Shown here piece by piece: positions 24,201 through 33,360 of a stretch of 64,000 nucleotides of DNA; position 1 is the stretch's first letter, and each line of letters starts with the position of its first letter. A program made the position numbers and the translations under genes. The stretch is from Vigna angularis (Eukaryota; Streptophyta; Magnoliopsida; Fabales; Fabaceae), in contig NC_068970.1 of NCBI RefSeq assembly GCF_016808095.1, positions 40,459,630-40,523,629 on the forward strand. Direction: 5' to 3'. The notes under the pieces were generated by a model. It searched no databases and was not told where the DNA came from. It was given only the letters and a program-made list of their open reading frames with translations.

Positions 24201-27200
24201 AGGAAAACATGTTAGATCTGTCTTCCCTAAAAGATCTCAATCAATGTGTACTTCTAGTTTTTCTATTATTCATTCTGATGTTTGGGGACCTAGTCGCGTC
24301 TCTTCTTTTGGTTTTCGGTATTTTGTTACCTTTATTGATGAGTATTCTAGATGTACTTGGGTTTATCTGATGAAAGATCGCTCTGAATTGTTACCCATTT
24401 TCACATCCTTTTTGAATGAAATCAAAAACCAATTTGGCCAAGTAATTAAAGTCTTAAGAAGTGATAATGCTAAAGAGTATTTCTCATCAACTTTTTCTTC
24501 ACTTCTTAGCTCCCATGGTATTTTGCATCAGTCCACTTGTCCTCATACACCCCAGCAAAATGGTATAGCAGAAAGAAAAAATAGACACTTGGTTGAAACG
24601 GCTCGTACCCTTTTGCTTGGTGCTCATATTCCTGTTCATCACTGGGGGGATGTCATCTTAACTGCATGTTTTCTTATTAATAGAATGCCCTCCTCCTCTC
24701 TCAATAATAAAGTTCCTTTCTCCATTCTCTTTCCCAATAACCCTCTCTTTCATACCTCTCCTCGAGTCTTTGGTTGTGTTTGTTTTGTTCACGACATGTC
24801 TCCGGGGCTCGACAAGCTCTCTGCTCGTGCAATCAAATGTGTATTTTTGGGCTACTCTCGCCTTCAAAAAGGGTATCGATGTTACTCTCCTGAAACCAAA
24901 AAATACTACATGTCTGCTAATGTTACCTTCTTTGAACAGACACCTTTCTTCTCTCCATCTGTTCAAGATGTTCATATCCTCCAACAGGTACTTCCTCTTC
25001 CAGTGGTTGAGTCTAATATCTCAAATACCTCAGTTAATCCAAGTCATACCCAAGGTCCTCCCGAACCTTCCTCTCCACATACTGATATCCTTCGACACAG
25101 TACCCCGATGGATACTCCTCTTCCAGAAAATGGTGGATCTCCTTCTTCAGATTCTTCTCCGTCACCATCTCCTGTCACGCCTCCTGATGAAGATGATTCT
25201 GGTTGGCCTATTGCTCTCAGAAAAGGTAATCGTTCCACTCGAAACCCTCATCCCATTTATAATTTTCTTAGTTATCAGAGTATCTCCCTCCTTTTATTCA
25301 CTTTTATCCTCAGTATCTGCTGTGGTTATTCCTAAAACTGTGACAGAAGCACTTGATCATCCTAGATGGCGACAAGCCATGATTGAAGAAATGCAGGCTC
25401 TTGACCACAGTCATACTTGGGAGCTTGTGCCACTTCCCTCAGGCAAAAAGGCTGTTGGTTGTCGATGGGTATATGCAATTAAAGTCGGTCCTAATGGTGA
25501 CATTGATAGACTCAAAGCTCGACTGGTTGCAAAAGGGTACACTCAGGTGTATGGTCTTGATTATTGTGATACCTTCTCTCCCGTGGCAAAAATGACTACC
25601 ATTCGATTGTTCTTTGCAATGGCAGCCATTCGTCATTGGTCACTTCATCAATTGGATATCAAAAATGCCTTTCTCCATGGTGATCTTGAGGAAGAGGTTT
25701 ATATGGAGCAACCTCCTGGGTTTGTTGCTCAGGGGGAGTCTGATATGGTTTGTAAATTGAACCGATCTCTATATGGGCTCAAGCAATCACCACGTGCTTG
25801 GTTTGGAAAGTTTAGCTCCATTGTTCAAAAATTTGGGCTAAAACGCAGTGAAGCAGATCATTCAGTCTTTTATTATCATTCGTCTCCAGGAAAATGTGTT
25901 TACTTGATAGTATATGTTGATGATATAGTTATTACAGGAAATGATACTACTGGAATATCTCAATTGAAGAAGTATTTGTGTAGACATTTCCAAACCAAGG
26001 ATCTTGGGAGCCTCAAATACTTCCTAGGCATTGAAGTAGCTCAGTCAAAAGATGGAGTTGTAATCTCCCAAAGGAAGTATGCTCTGGATATTTTGCAAGA
26101 AACAGGCATGATTGATTGTAGACCGGTTGATAGCCCTATGGATCCAAATCAAAAATTAACAACAGAAGAAGGTGAGTTATTCTCCGACCCAGAGAGATAT
26201 AGGAGGCTAGTTGGAAAACTAATTTATCTTACTATTACAAGGCCGGATCTATCTTTTGCAGTTGGAGTGGTTAGTCAGTTCATGCAAGCTCCATGTGTTG
26301 ACCATTGGAATGCTATCATTCGCATTCTAAGGTATGTAAAAAAGGCTCCTGGGCAAGGGCTGTTATATGAAGAAAAAGGAAGCCTTCAAGTATCAGGATA
26401 TTGTGATGCTGATTGGGCAGGTTCTCCTATTGATAGACGATCTACTACGGGATATTGTGTTTTCCTTGGAGGAAACATTATCTCATGGAAAAGTAAGAAA
26501 CAAAATGTAGTGGCTCGATCAACAGCTGAAGCTGAATATAGGGCAATGGCTTCATTAACATGTGAACTTATATGGGTGAAGCAGTTCCTTCAAGAACTTA
26601 ACTTCTGTGACATCCAGGGTATGAAGATGTATTGTGATAACCAAGCTGCTCTTCACATTGCATCAAATCCAGTGTTTCACGAGAGAACCAAACATATAGA
26701 AATTGATTGTCATTTTGTTCGGGAAAAGTTATTGTCAAAAGAAATATGTACTGAGTTTGTTGGATCAAATGACCAACTTGCAGATATGTTGACTAAGTCA
26801 TTAAGGGGACCTCGGATTGAGTTTATTTGTTCCAAGCTTGGCACATACAATTTGTATGCTCCAGCTTGAGGGGGAGTGTTAGAATTATTGGTTTATGGGT
26901 GAGTGTGTATGAGCTGTGTGTGAGTGTGTATGAGTGGTGTGTGAGTTGTGTGTGAGTTGTATTAAGTGTGTTACAACTAGAGAGCACTCTCTCTAGTTCT
27001 ATAAATGTAAGATTAAGAGTGGAAATGAAATAAGTCCTTTGAGAAATATTTTCTCCTCTGTTAGATCTTAAGTAAAGTGTACATGGTATATTTACCTGAA
27101 AAACTAACACATTTGGAGCATCATCTAATGAGTCAGATAGCTGCAGTCGAGCATGCTTATGTATCTACTAAAACATGTACATGAGAAAAGATGTCAAGGG

Positions 27201-29143
27201 AAAACTGAAAAAAAAAATCCATGACCACATTCTTGCATTACATGAAAAGTATATAATCAAATAAATTGAATTGAAATACCATAACCTACTTGTGATGCAA
27301 GATTTTCCTCAACAAGATCAGACAAATTGTGAAAGTGAGGTGTGCGAAATCCTGAATAATGCAGTTCCAAATCATCCTGAAAATTATAAAGCATTTGAAA
27401 ACAAAAGGTTCAAATATTTTAAAATTGTTTAAAAGAAGGAAACACTCTTTAAGGATGCGTAAATAAATCACAAGCAGTGAACCACAAATATCTAATGGTG
27501 ATTCAAATTACAGAATCTTAAAACTCAATCATTACACTAATTCCCATCATTACCATTGATTTAAAATGTAGCTGCCAATCTCCAATATCTCCCCGAGTGC
27601 CGGTTGCAAGCAAAGAATCTTCATGAATGTTCAATTTTTCTCTACTTACATCTAGAGCATTACCAGCTTCATCGGCCAAATAGAAGAAGAGCTGAGCACC
27701 TTTCCCAAATTCCTCATTCCACTTAGACCTGAGATTGGACCAAAAAAACAAAAGCACTCAATAGATGAAAGACACTAAAAAGCAAAGCTTGCAGAGACAA
27801 AAACAACGAAAAGAAAAACTTCAGCAGTAAAATTAAGAACCAAGTTACTGCTTATTAGGTTATTGGGTAATGTGTTATAGTTAATTCAGGAAATATGTCA
27901 AACTAAAAATTACAAGTAACTCAGATTTAAGAAGGGTACCAGGTAGCGTCTACAATGCAGAGTAAGAAAAACTAAAAACAAAATTGTTCTGCAGCAGTAC
28001 ACATTAAAAGTGATTTGAAGTTGATAACATCACTCACTTGTCAATTTCCACATTAATTCGAACTGCCCAATCCCCTCCATAACCACTGCCTTCTACTTTT
28101 GATTTTAAAAACCTTGTAGTCAAGGTCATGCCATGGTCAACCAGTACTTGATGTCCAAAATCACGTCCATTGTGCTTTGTCCAACCATAAGTACTCAGGT
28201 CATCCTCATGTCTGCAGACATGCCGCAAATGATATCTGCCATCCTTCACACCAATCCACATTAATCCAGCCATCAAAGATTTGGGAGTCCTGAAATAGAA
28301 ACACCACCACCAACCACACAAAAAAGTGAGAATGCTTGCTTTCTCAATCAAATGGTGCGGACGCTGACATCCTGAACACAATCTAAGACAAAATTTGGCA
28401 CAACATATTCTGGGTGATGGACAATTTCCATTCATAGATCATTCAAACTATACCCAACTTAAAATATATCCAGACTGCACACCTTTAGCAATACAAGTCT
28501 TAACTACCAAAATAGTCTCTCTACTTTCATAACTCCATTTCTGCGCAAATAAAATAAAGCAAAGAGTCTGCATATACCCGGTATTTTCATCTTTCAATAA
28601 TAAAAAACGCACCCCAAGAACATACTTCTTTCAAAATAACTACGCCAGAATTGTATTTTACCGAAGTTAAAAAGCATACCGGGCACGAATCCCAAGATAC
28701 GTGTGAGGCCGATAAGTTCCCCAATACAAACTCTCCTTGTGCTCGCCTTGAAACTGTCACCAAACCAAGTAATTCTACTATCTTCGTGTACACCAAAATC
28801 ATCAAAATTCTAAGAATTGAAAAAAAAAACATCGGAGAAGTAGAAAGTTGACCTGATGTAGGTCCATTATCTTTGGCGCGGGAAATGGCGTAACGGCACG
28901 AGGAAGCTTCGGTTCTGTGGCAGAATTCATTAGGTGGCGGATCATAAAGAAGATGGTGAAGAACGCCACGAAGCATATGCCGAGCACCACTTTGAGATTG
29001 GCAGTATTGAATATCGGAATGGAGCTTCCGTATTTGCTTCTCTCTCTGTGGCGATTCAACAGAGGTCTCCTTTCTCGACGAGAATCGGCGTCAGAGAGGG
29101 ATTTCGCTCTGCTCCGAACGGCGGTTCTCCCACTTCCGGTCAT
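10402..29143 (-). CDS. GCS1: Alpha-glucosidase I (mannosyl-oligosaccharide glucosidase, GH63), copy A
   Basis: This ER type II membrane enzyme removes the terminal alpha-1,2-glucose from Glc3Man9GlcNAc2 on new glycoproteins. Exons (minus): 29143-28853, 28753-28680, 28289-28038, 27728-27554, 27376-27290, 27164-27096, 21836-21743, 21343-21261, 20754-20647, 19640-19519, 16346-16239, 16148-16075, 15614-15489, 15393-15326, 12660-12511, 12253-12203, 11466-11410, 11311-11165, 11049-10958, 10874-10765, 10681-10618, 10546-10402. They sum to 2547 nt: 848 aa plus stop, close to the 852 aa I recall for Arabidopsis GCS1. Residues 22-35 are Arg-rich (RRERR, RHRER), like the known ER-targeting tail; 51-69 is the membrane anchor. 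GH63 hallmarks follow: WHGRDN (about 563), [12 protein letters not shown] (581), YWRGPIW (757), LWEQYDQ (813). All phases close and no stop is seen. Introns are GT-AG except intron 14, which starts GC. Introns 6, 10 and 14 hold retroelements. Exon borders are manual calls. Confidence 0.95.
12887..15115 (+). mobile_element. Decayed Ty1/copia element in intron 14 of GCS1-A
   Basis: An LTR-like block (about 12887-13070, beginning TATTAGGATT where TGTTAGGATT is expected) is followed by a mutated primer site, TTGATATCAAAGC near 13075. Coding relics then appear in several frames: integrase entry (HSHVWGHI) near 13940, the integrase to RT linker ([25 protein letters not shown]) at about 14300, RT with LLVYVDDMI near 14590 and [15 protein letters not shown] after it, then the start of RNase H ([14 protein letters not shown]) near 14915. 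Much of the integrase and the first half of RT are deleted and many stops are present. No 3' LTR is visible. It is antisense to the host gene and clearly old. Confidence 0.8.
16394..16670 (-). repeat. 3' LTR of the MCTP-carrying gypsy element
   Basis: 277 bp; on the minus strand it starts TGTTAGGAATAAAAG and ends GAGCCTAACA. It directly follows the chromodomain tail and a GAGGGG purine tract. Confidence 0.9.
16978..18472 (-). pseudogene. Captured MCTP (multiple C2 domain and transmembrane region protein) segment
   Basis: Minus-strand translation matches plant MCTP proteins (the FTIP/QUIRKY family, which tether ER and plasma membrane at plasmodesmata). It starts inside one C2 domain ([13 protein letters not shown]), continues through a second ([20 protein letters not shown]) and a third ([20 protein letters not shown]), and stops in the C-terminal region at [17 protein letters not shown], just before the membrane-spanning part. 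One reading frame runs throughout, broken only by two in-frame stops near 17768 and 17815. There are no introns. Gag sequence abuts one end in another frame and RNase H sequence the other, so the segment replaced most of pol. MCTP genes are usually intronless, so RNA-level or DNA-level capture are both possible. It is not a working MCTP gene: N-terminus and membrane anchor are absent. Confidence 0.88.
18480..19100 (-). pseudogene. Gypsy gag relic upstream of the captured segment
   Basis: Two frames together give a chromovirus-type gag: [20 protein letters not shown] in one, then [34 protein letters not shown] and LTRGFGG in another. The frame shifts once near 18850 and similarity ends at about 18520 ([10 protein letters not shown]), where the MCTP-derived sequence takes over in a different frame. 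Confidence 0.75.
19158..19432 (-). repeat. 5' LTR of the MCTP-carrying gypsy element
   Basis: 275 bp, about 95% identical to the LTR at 16394-16670 with one 2-bp length difference. The duplicated target ACATG follows on the right. No standard methionine-tRNA primer site adjoins it. Confidence 0.9.
21174..21242. repeat. (TA)n microsatellite
   Basis: About 30 TA units followed by AATATAATATAA, inside intron 8 of GCS1-A. An ORF rich in Tyr-Ile read across it is an artefact. Confidence 0.95.
22000..22196 (+). repeat. 5' LTR of the young copia element
   Basis: 197 bp, TGTTAGAATTATTGG to ATCTTAAGT, containing a run of GTGTGTGAGT repeats. It is identical to the 3' copy at 26877-27073. Confidence 0.95.
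22197..22208 (+). promoter_or_regulatory. Primer-binding site (initiator methionine tRNA)
   Basis: TGGTATCAGAGC, the standard plant copia minus-strand primer site, with no spacer to the LTR. Confidence 0.95.
22780..25335 (+). CDS. Copia gag, protease and integrase (first part of gag-pol)
   Basis: The ATG at 22780 opens an 851-codon frame. Residues about 15-190 are the UBN2-type gag ([16 protein letters not shown]). An Arg/Gly-rich stretch precedes a CCHC knuckle ([14 protein letters not shown]) near residue 235. The aspartic protease motif [10 protein letters not shown] is near residue 320. A GAG-pre-integrase zinc region follows ([21 protein letters not shown]). The integrase core has Asp in HSDVWGPS, Asp in LRSDNAKEY and Glu in [10 protein letters not shown]. 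The last about 18 codons after NFLSYQ are off-frame read-on: real pol sequence continues in the next frame near 25279. All catalytic residues up to that point are present. Confidence 0.92.
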   Translation: MASGSALSFSGSPSITSEKLNGKNYMSWSAAVEMWFLGQGRYDHLEQDGSQVPFDMAEQRKQADFQLCALLWQSVEPRLLISLRAFKTCHTFWKKAQSIYANDIQRLYDTANKLACLKMTDHDMVSFMTEAQAAVEELRMFLESSEDIKKKLDQYYMVMILRTLHPDLNHIRDQLLTSHEVPSLEALTTRLLRVPVSQSQEAHETIEPSVMVATRGRGGRGTRGGGRGGRGGRGRQCSYCNRMGHTRENCYSLHGFPSKSANISQAETSTSNSKFTEEEYQEYLRLKSNNLAQSSQSSSTSTTCISQSMAGPNSWVIDSGASDHISGNTSLFSNLSLQEKPHFITLANGSKICSKGVGQVSLSPSLTLKSVLFVPSCPFNLISLSQLTKILNCSITFDSKSFVIQERGSGRQIGEGYEAGGLYHFGFRPRVSCVAALPPKVLHDRFGHPNLSKLKKMCPELSGLQTLECESCQLGKHVRSVFPKRSQSMCTSSFSIIHSDVWGPSRVSSFGFRYFVTFIDEYSRCTWVYLMKDRSELLPIFTSFLNEIKNQFGQVIKVLRSDNAKEYFSSTFSSLLSSHGILHQSTCPHTPQQNGIAERKNRHLVETARTLLLGAHIPVHHWGDVILTACFLINRMPSSSLNNKVPFSILFPNNPLFHTSPRVFGCVCFVHDMSPGLDKLSARAIKCVFLGYSRLQKGYRCYSPETKKYYMSANVTFFEQTPFFSPSVQDVHILQQVLPLPVVESNISNTSVNPSHTQGPPEPSSPHTDILRHSTPMDTPLPENGGSPSSDSSPSPSPVTPPDEDDSGWPIALRKGNRSTRNPHPIYNFLSYQSISLLLFTFILSICCGYS
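25279..26869 (+). CDS. Copia reverse transcriptase and RNase H (second part of gag-pol, shifted frame)
   Basis: Similarity resumes one frame over at [23 protein letters not shown]. It runs through the RT motifs ([44 protein letters not shown] near 25915) and RNase H ([41 protein letters not shown]) to a TGA just before the polypurine tract. Only this single frame change separates it from the upstream ORF. As copia gag-pol is normally one frame, I read the shift as a recent mutation or a sequence error, not a programmed event. Confidence 0.9.
26877..27073 (+). repeat. 3' LTR of the young copia element
   Basis: 197 bp, identical to the 5' LTR. GAGGGGGAG adjoins it on the left and target copy AAAGT on the right. 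Confidence 0.95.
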
Positions 29144-29639
29144 TTTCGGCGGATCAGAGATTCATGCTACTTCATGCTTAGGATTTTGGAGTTCAAAGGG
29201 AGGGAGTGTTAGCGTAGCAGATGTTTCGGCATGACTCAGAGGTGTTCGGAAGGAAGAAGACGAGTGACTTGATTGTTAATGGACATGGCCGTGCAGTTTT
29301 GATTGGGCTGAAATTTGGAGTAACCTTGCCCAAATTCAACTTGTTTAAGATATTTGACCCAATCAATTTCTTCCTGCACCCTATAGTTTTTTAAAGCAAT
29401 TTCTACCCTTATTTGTTGTATCTGAAGTTCTCTCCTTGGGAAGACACTACCTTGGTTAGATTTCATTGGTTTCTCCGGGAAGCTTTGTAAAGACCTCAAA
29501 AATAGTATTTTAGAAATGGTAATAGTTTAAAAGTAATGAAACTCAATTATTTTAATATTAAATGGTTTTAATAAACAAGATTTTTTATTTTAAAATACAT
29601 TATCTTTATAAATCACTTTTTTAGAGTTCTCTAACTTTT
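29144..29639. promoter_or_regulatory. 5' flank of GCS1-A
   Basis: About 500 bp between the GCS1-A start codon and the next repeat. The first 100 bp are mixed; from 29510 on it is AT-rich. No convincing TATA box was picked out; leader and promoter probably lie here. An ORF at 29236-29499 has no recognisable content. Confidence 0.35.
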
Positions 29640-31762
29640 CTTTAGAATTTCTTCTTCTGCGTTCATCTGATTTACAGCCTGAGTGATCACAACGGTGAGA
29701 TCTTCAAATCTACTCGATCAATTTCTCCAAAAGAGTAATTTAGTTTCTACTATTTTTCTTTGGTCTGTTTGGTTTCCTTTGCATGCGAGTTGTAGTGTTT
29801 TTGCATGTGTCATTTAAGTCTTCTATAATACTGTCTGGTAATTAGTGGTTTTAATGGTATACCCAGATCATGTTTTTTGTGAGTTGTAGATGCAGATAAA
29901 GTTCTTTGAGCAGGTGAAGTCGTATTAGCTCTTGTAGAACAATTGTGTCCTATGTAAGAGGTAAGGGAAGCTAACTACCAAATTTTGTTGTTGTTGATGT
30001 TTTGTTAACTTGTGTTGCATGCTTGATTTGATTAGAAATTTATAAATTGGTATGTGAAGTTTTTTATGTGAATTATGTTGAATGTGCATTTTGTTTGGTT
30101 CTAGAATTTGTGGTATAACATGTTAAATTATGTGGTAATGGTTTGTTGAATGATTTTAAGGTTGGTGGTACAAGTCTGCGCAAATTAGGACTTGGTTAAC
30201 TATTGGTCTTGCTTGGTTTTGGTTTAAAAAGTGATGGTTTGACAGGTGAATTTCTGTAGGGGGTGTTGTTTGAGTGAATTGAATTGTTGGAGGTCTTTGT
30301 TAGTGGTATTTAGGACTTAGGTAGCTCCTTAGTTCAGTAAAATATGGTCTGTGATATCTGAAATAAGCATGTATGAGTTTGAGATGTTAATTTTGTCTAT
30401 TGGACCTTGTTCCTGAACAATTGAGTAAATTGATATTCAATTTGAGTTATAAAATGTTTTTGAAATAATTCTAATATCAAGAATATCAATTTGGTCAAAT
30501 GAATACGTCTTGAGTGCAAGATAATCAGTTTTTGAGTGTGTTGTCTTCTAGTATGGCACTCAGCGTTAGCCTAGTGGCGCTCAAGCGCCAGCTTTGCGAG
30601 AGGTTTAGCACTCAGCGTCACAGAGGTAGCATAAGCGCCAACTTTACAAGAAGAATGACGCTCAACGACAAGGATGTGCCGCTATGCTAGGAGCCTTTGC
30701 CAAACTTCTTGTTTTGCAATTCTTCTTACTTCTATGGTTTTCCAATATTTGTTTTAGGGCTTTCTTTTAAGCTTTCTATAATTTAAGAAGTTTTTTTGTT
30801 TAGATTATTTTACACAGATTAATCAAATGAGGGTGGATATTATATATGTTGATGATTGATGAATATGTTGGGTATGATGCTAGTTTAGGTATGATATGAA
30901 AAGTGATAATGAATTATGGTTGTTGATATGATATTGATGCTTGGTGTAATTCCATGGACCTCGTGGTGAGACTCCACGGTGGTGTTCTATAGTTATATGT
31001 TTGGCATAATTCCATAGATCTCTTGAGTAGATTTTATGGTGGCATTCAGTAGTGTGATGTATTGATGTAGAGACTCAATCTTGTAAGTTATCCCGATGCT
31101 TCAATAATCACTTCATCTCAGGTAGAGAAGAGGATTATGTGGTGAGGAGTAGCAGAAGGTCCTAGTCTATGGTTTGATTCTTTTGCCATAGGTGGTAGAA
31201 AAATTAATCTTGTGTGGTAGTTTGGGGGGCAGTTGTTCCAGCACTACAAGTGTACAACTTGTCATAGTCTGACATCAATACACATATATGGATGGTCAAG
31301 TCTTGAATATATGGTTCCTTGTATTGTGATTTAATGATATAATTTATATATATGTCAAATGTTAAATTTTTAGTTGTATGTTTGATCCTTTGGTATTTTA
31401 GCTTATTCTTTCGTCTTTGTCTATTTGTGTGTATTTGTTTTCTCTTTTACAATGATCAACCTAATAGTATGATCTTAAGGGAATGTCTATGGTGAGCAAG
31501 TGCTAGGAAGAGGTGGAGCTGAGGTGTAGAGTAAAACATTTGGTTTCAAGTTTCATTTGTTTTTGAAAGATCCTACTACACTTTTAGTTTAGTGCAATAT
31601 CTCATAGTCGTGTAGGATCTTGTATATCTTTTGTTATTATAAGTTATATCTAAATATTTATAATAACATCTTATAGGTATTTCTTTGAGTTGACTATTCT
31701 GTAATATTGAAAGGTGTGACAAATTTCATAATAATTGATTGTTATAAAAATTGGGATGTTAC
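29640..31762 (+). mobile_element. Gypsy LTR remnant
   Basis: The stretch ends AAAATTGGGATGTTACA, the same kind of terminus as the LTR at 7622-7632. It contains an imperfect 58-bp duplication (ATTCCATGGACCTCGTGG at about 30953, with its partner near 31013) and a cluster of GCGCTCA/AGCGCC motifs at 30560-30690. It has no coding sequence and no primer site after the end. The left border is not clear, so it may be a truncated or solo LTR. Confidence 0.45.
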
Positions 31763-32331
31763 AAGCTTGGTGAAGTCTGAGAAGGTGGTGTTATTTGCAA
31801 AGTTCAGGCAAGTTATGGCAAGTATACTAAGGTATAGGTTATGATTTTCATGGTGTGTAAGTGGTGAAATGGTGAAGGTAAGTCTTTAGAAATTTGAATC
31901 TGGAATGAGCTTCAACAATTAAAACAGTCCACGAATGCAAGAGTTACCAAAGTCTCAAACAAAATTAATTAGGAATGCATCTCAAACTGAGGATAATATT
32001 CTGGAAATTTGTTTTGCATTGTTGTTTTCATACACGTGAAGAAGGGAAATTGGCAACTTACCATCTCTTCTACTTCATGCTTTGTATTCTTTCCTGGTTA
32101 AATTGTATTTTTCAGTCTTAGTTCTTTTTCTCCTTTTTTTCGCAAACAATACTCCAATTCACATTGACGGAACACCACTTGAAATCTATTGTATTTATAA
32201 GAAAAGAAAGTGTCAGAAATACAGTTCCAATTAATCACCGCACCCCACCACTTCCCATTTATTGTTTTCTATTCTTTCCTCTCTTTTATCTCCTATATAT
32301 GTATCTTTCCATTTTCCCTTTTTTTACTTCA
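31763..32331. other. Unassigned spacer
   Basis: Pyrimidine-rich plus strand with short T-rich ORFs (Phe/Leu/Ser). Nothing recognisable was found. It could be the 3' flank or intron of the acidic ORF next to it. Confidence 0.4.
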
Positions 32332-32596
32332 TTGTACAACAATAATATACTTTTCATATATCAATTTTTCCTCTTCTCCTTCTTGTTGTCTTCTATCTTT
32401 CTTTTCTAGATGCATCATGAATTCTTCCATGAAGTCTGCACCTAATGATCTATCCTCCTCTCTGCACCATGAATGACGAGAAGAATCATCCTTCAAGCTT
32501 TCTATACCTTCATCACAGTGAAAGTCCAGCCACATCTCTGTGTTCTCCTCTTCTAGATTCCAATAATTACCATGCATGGAGCAAATCTGTGACCAC
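32332..32596 (-). pseudogene. Unidentified acidic ORF cut by the Cassandra insertion
   Basis: Minus-strand translation gives about 85 codons ending at a stop, with composition unlike the surrounding repeats: LEEENTEMWLDFHCDEGIE, EEDRSLGADFMEEFMMHL, then a basic and Glu-rich tail. It could be the last exon of a host gene. Upstream codons belong to the TRIM element, whose LTR starts exactly here, so any gene would be broken. I do not recognise the family. Confidence 0.3.
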
Positions 32597-33013
32597 TGTG
32601 ACGCCCGGGCACTGACGAGGGCGGGGAGTGACGCCGGTGCAAGAGGCATGGTGCAGGGGGCACAGACAAGGAGCGACTCCTGGCAGCTTCGGGTGGAAGG
32701 GGTACATGGACGAATCGAACATACACCGGAATGAGAGGGATCTGGAGACTGTGTAGGTATGGGACTATACAGTTGAAGGATAGCTTAAAGGAATTGATTT
32801 GACTACTCATATCACCAAATGCATTTGCTTTTCGGTAGCCTGACTCATAAGAACTCTATGGTTAAGCGTGCTTAGCCTGGAGTAATTCTGGGATGGGTGA
32901 CCTTTTGGGAAGTTTTCCCGGAAAGTGTGCGAGTGAGGACAAAGCACACTGGAAAGCCTGGTGGTGATCTGTGGGGGCAGTCGATGGTCCCTGTGAGTTG
33001 CCGGGACGTTACA
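32597..33013 (+). repeat. 5' LTR of the Cassandra element
   Basis: 417 bp with inverted terminal homology TGTGACGCCCGGGCA / TTGCCGGGACGTTACA. The 5S-like block lies in its 3' half. Confidence 0.88.
32846..32915 (+). promoter_or_regulatory. 5S-rRNA-like domain with RNA polymerase III promoter boxes (5' LTR)
   Basis: AGAACTCTATGGTTAAGCG, then TGCTTAGCCTGGAGTAATTC, then TGGGATGGGTGACC and TTGGGAAGT follow plant 5S rRNA from about its position 30 to 95. The A-box region (GTTAAGCGTGCTT) and C-box (GGATGGGTGACC) are well kept; the middle is diverged. In Cassandra these boxes are thought to drive polymerase III transcription. It is not a 5S gene: both ends of the RNA are missing. Confidence 0.88.
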
Positions 33014-33086
33014 GATGGTATCAGAGCCTAGCCTCTCCCAGTACGGTGTGGTTCGAGGACGAACCATGCGGAAGCTGGTGGGGAGT

Positions 33087-33360
33087 GACGCCGGTGCAAG
33101 AGGCATGGTGCAGGGGGCACAGACAAGGAGCGGCTCCTGGCAGCTTCGGGTGGAAGGGGTACATGGACGAATCGAACATACACCGGAATGAGAGGGATCT
33201 AGAGACTGTGTAGGTATGGGACTATACAGTTGAAGGATAGATTAAAGGAATTGATTTGACTACTCATATTGCATTTGCTTTTCGGTAGCTTGACTCATAA
33301 GAATTCCATGGTTAAGCGTGCTTAGCCTGGAGTAATTCTGGGATGGGTGACCTTCTGGGA
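33087..33360 (+). repeat. 3' LTR of Cassandra, first part
   Basis: Collinear with 32624-32904 of the 5' LTR with a few substitutions and a 5-bp gap. It has a second 5S-like block (33296-33360) and breaks off right after the C-box at CTTCTGGGA. The first bases of the LTR are missing, probably by slippage between two GGGGAG tracts. Confidence 0.85.

Larger units (their letters stand above)
22000..27073 (+). mobile_element. Young Ty1/copia retrotransposon in intron 6 of GCS1-A
   Basis: A complete 5074-bp element: 197-bp LTRs, a primer-binding site touching the 5' LTR, a 580-bp leader, gag-pol, and a GAGGGGGAG polypurine tract touching the 3' LTR. The flanking 5-bp duplication AAAGT (21995-21999 and 27074-27078) is perfect. 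Read by eye the two LTRs are identical, so it inserted very recently. Short LTRs and about 5 kb total are typical of small copia lineages. It is antisense to GCS1-A. With TGTT at one end and AAGT at the other, its LTR lacks the usual terminal CA. Confidence 0.95.

Noticed and set aside
25270..25290. Programmed frameshift site
   Set aside because: Copia gag-pol is normally one frame, the shift lies between integrase and RT where recoding has no known role, and no slippery heptamer is evident.
32846..32915. 5S rRNA gene
   Set aside because: Only the central part of 5S is present, it is diverged, and it lies inside a Cassandra LTR with a primer site beside it.
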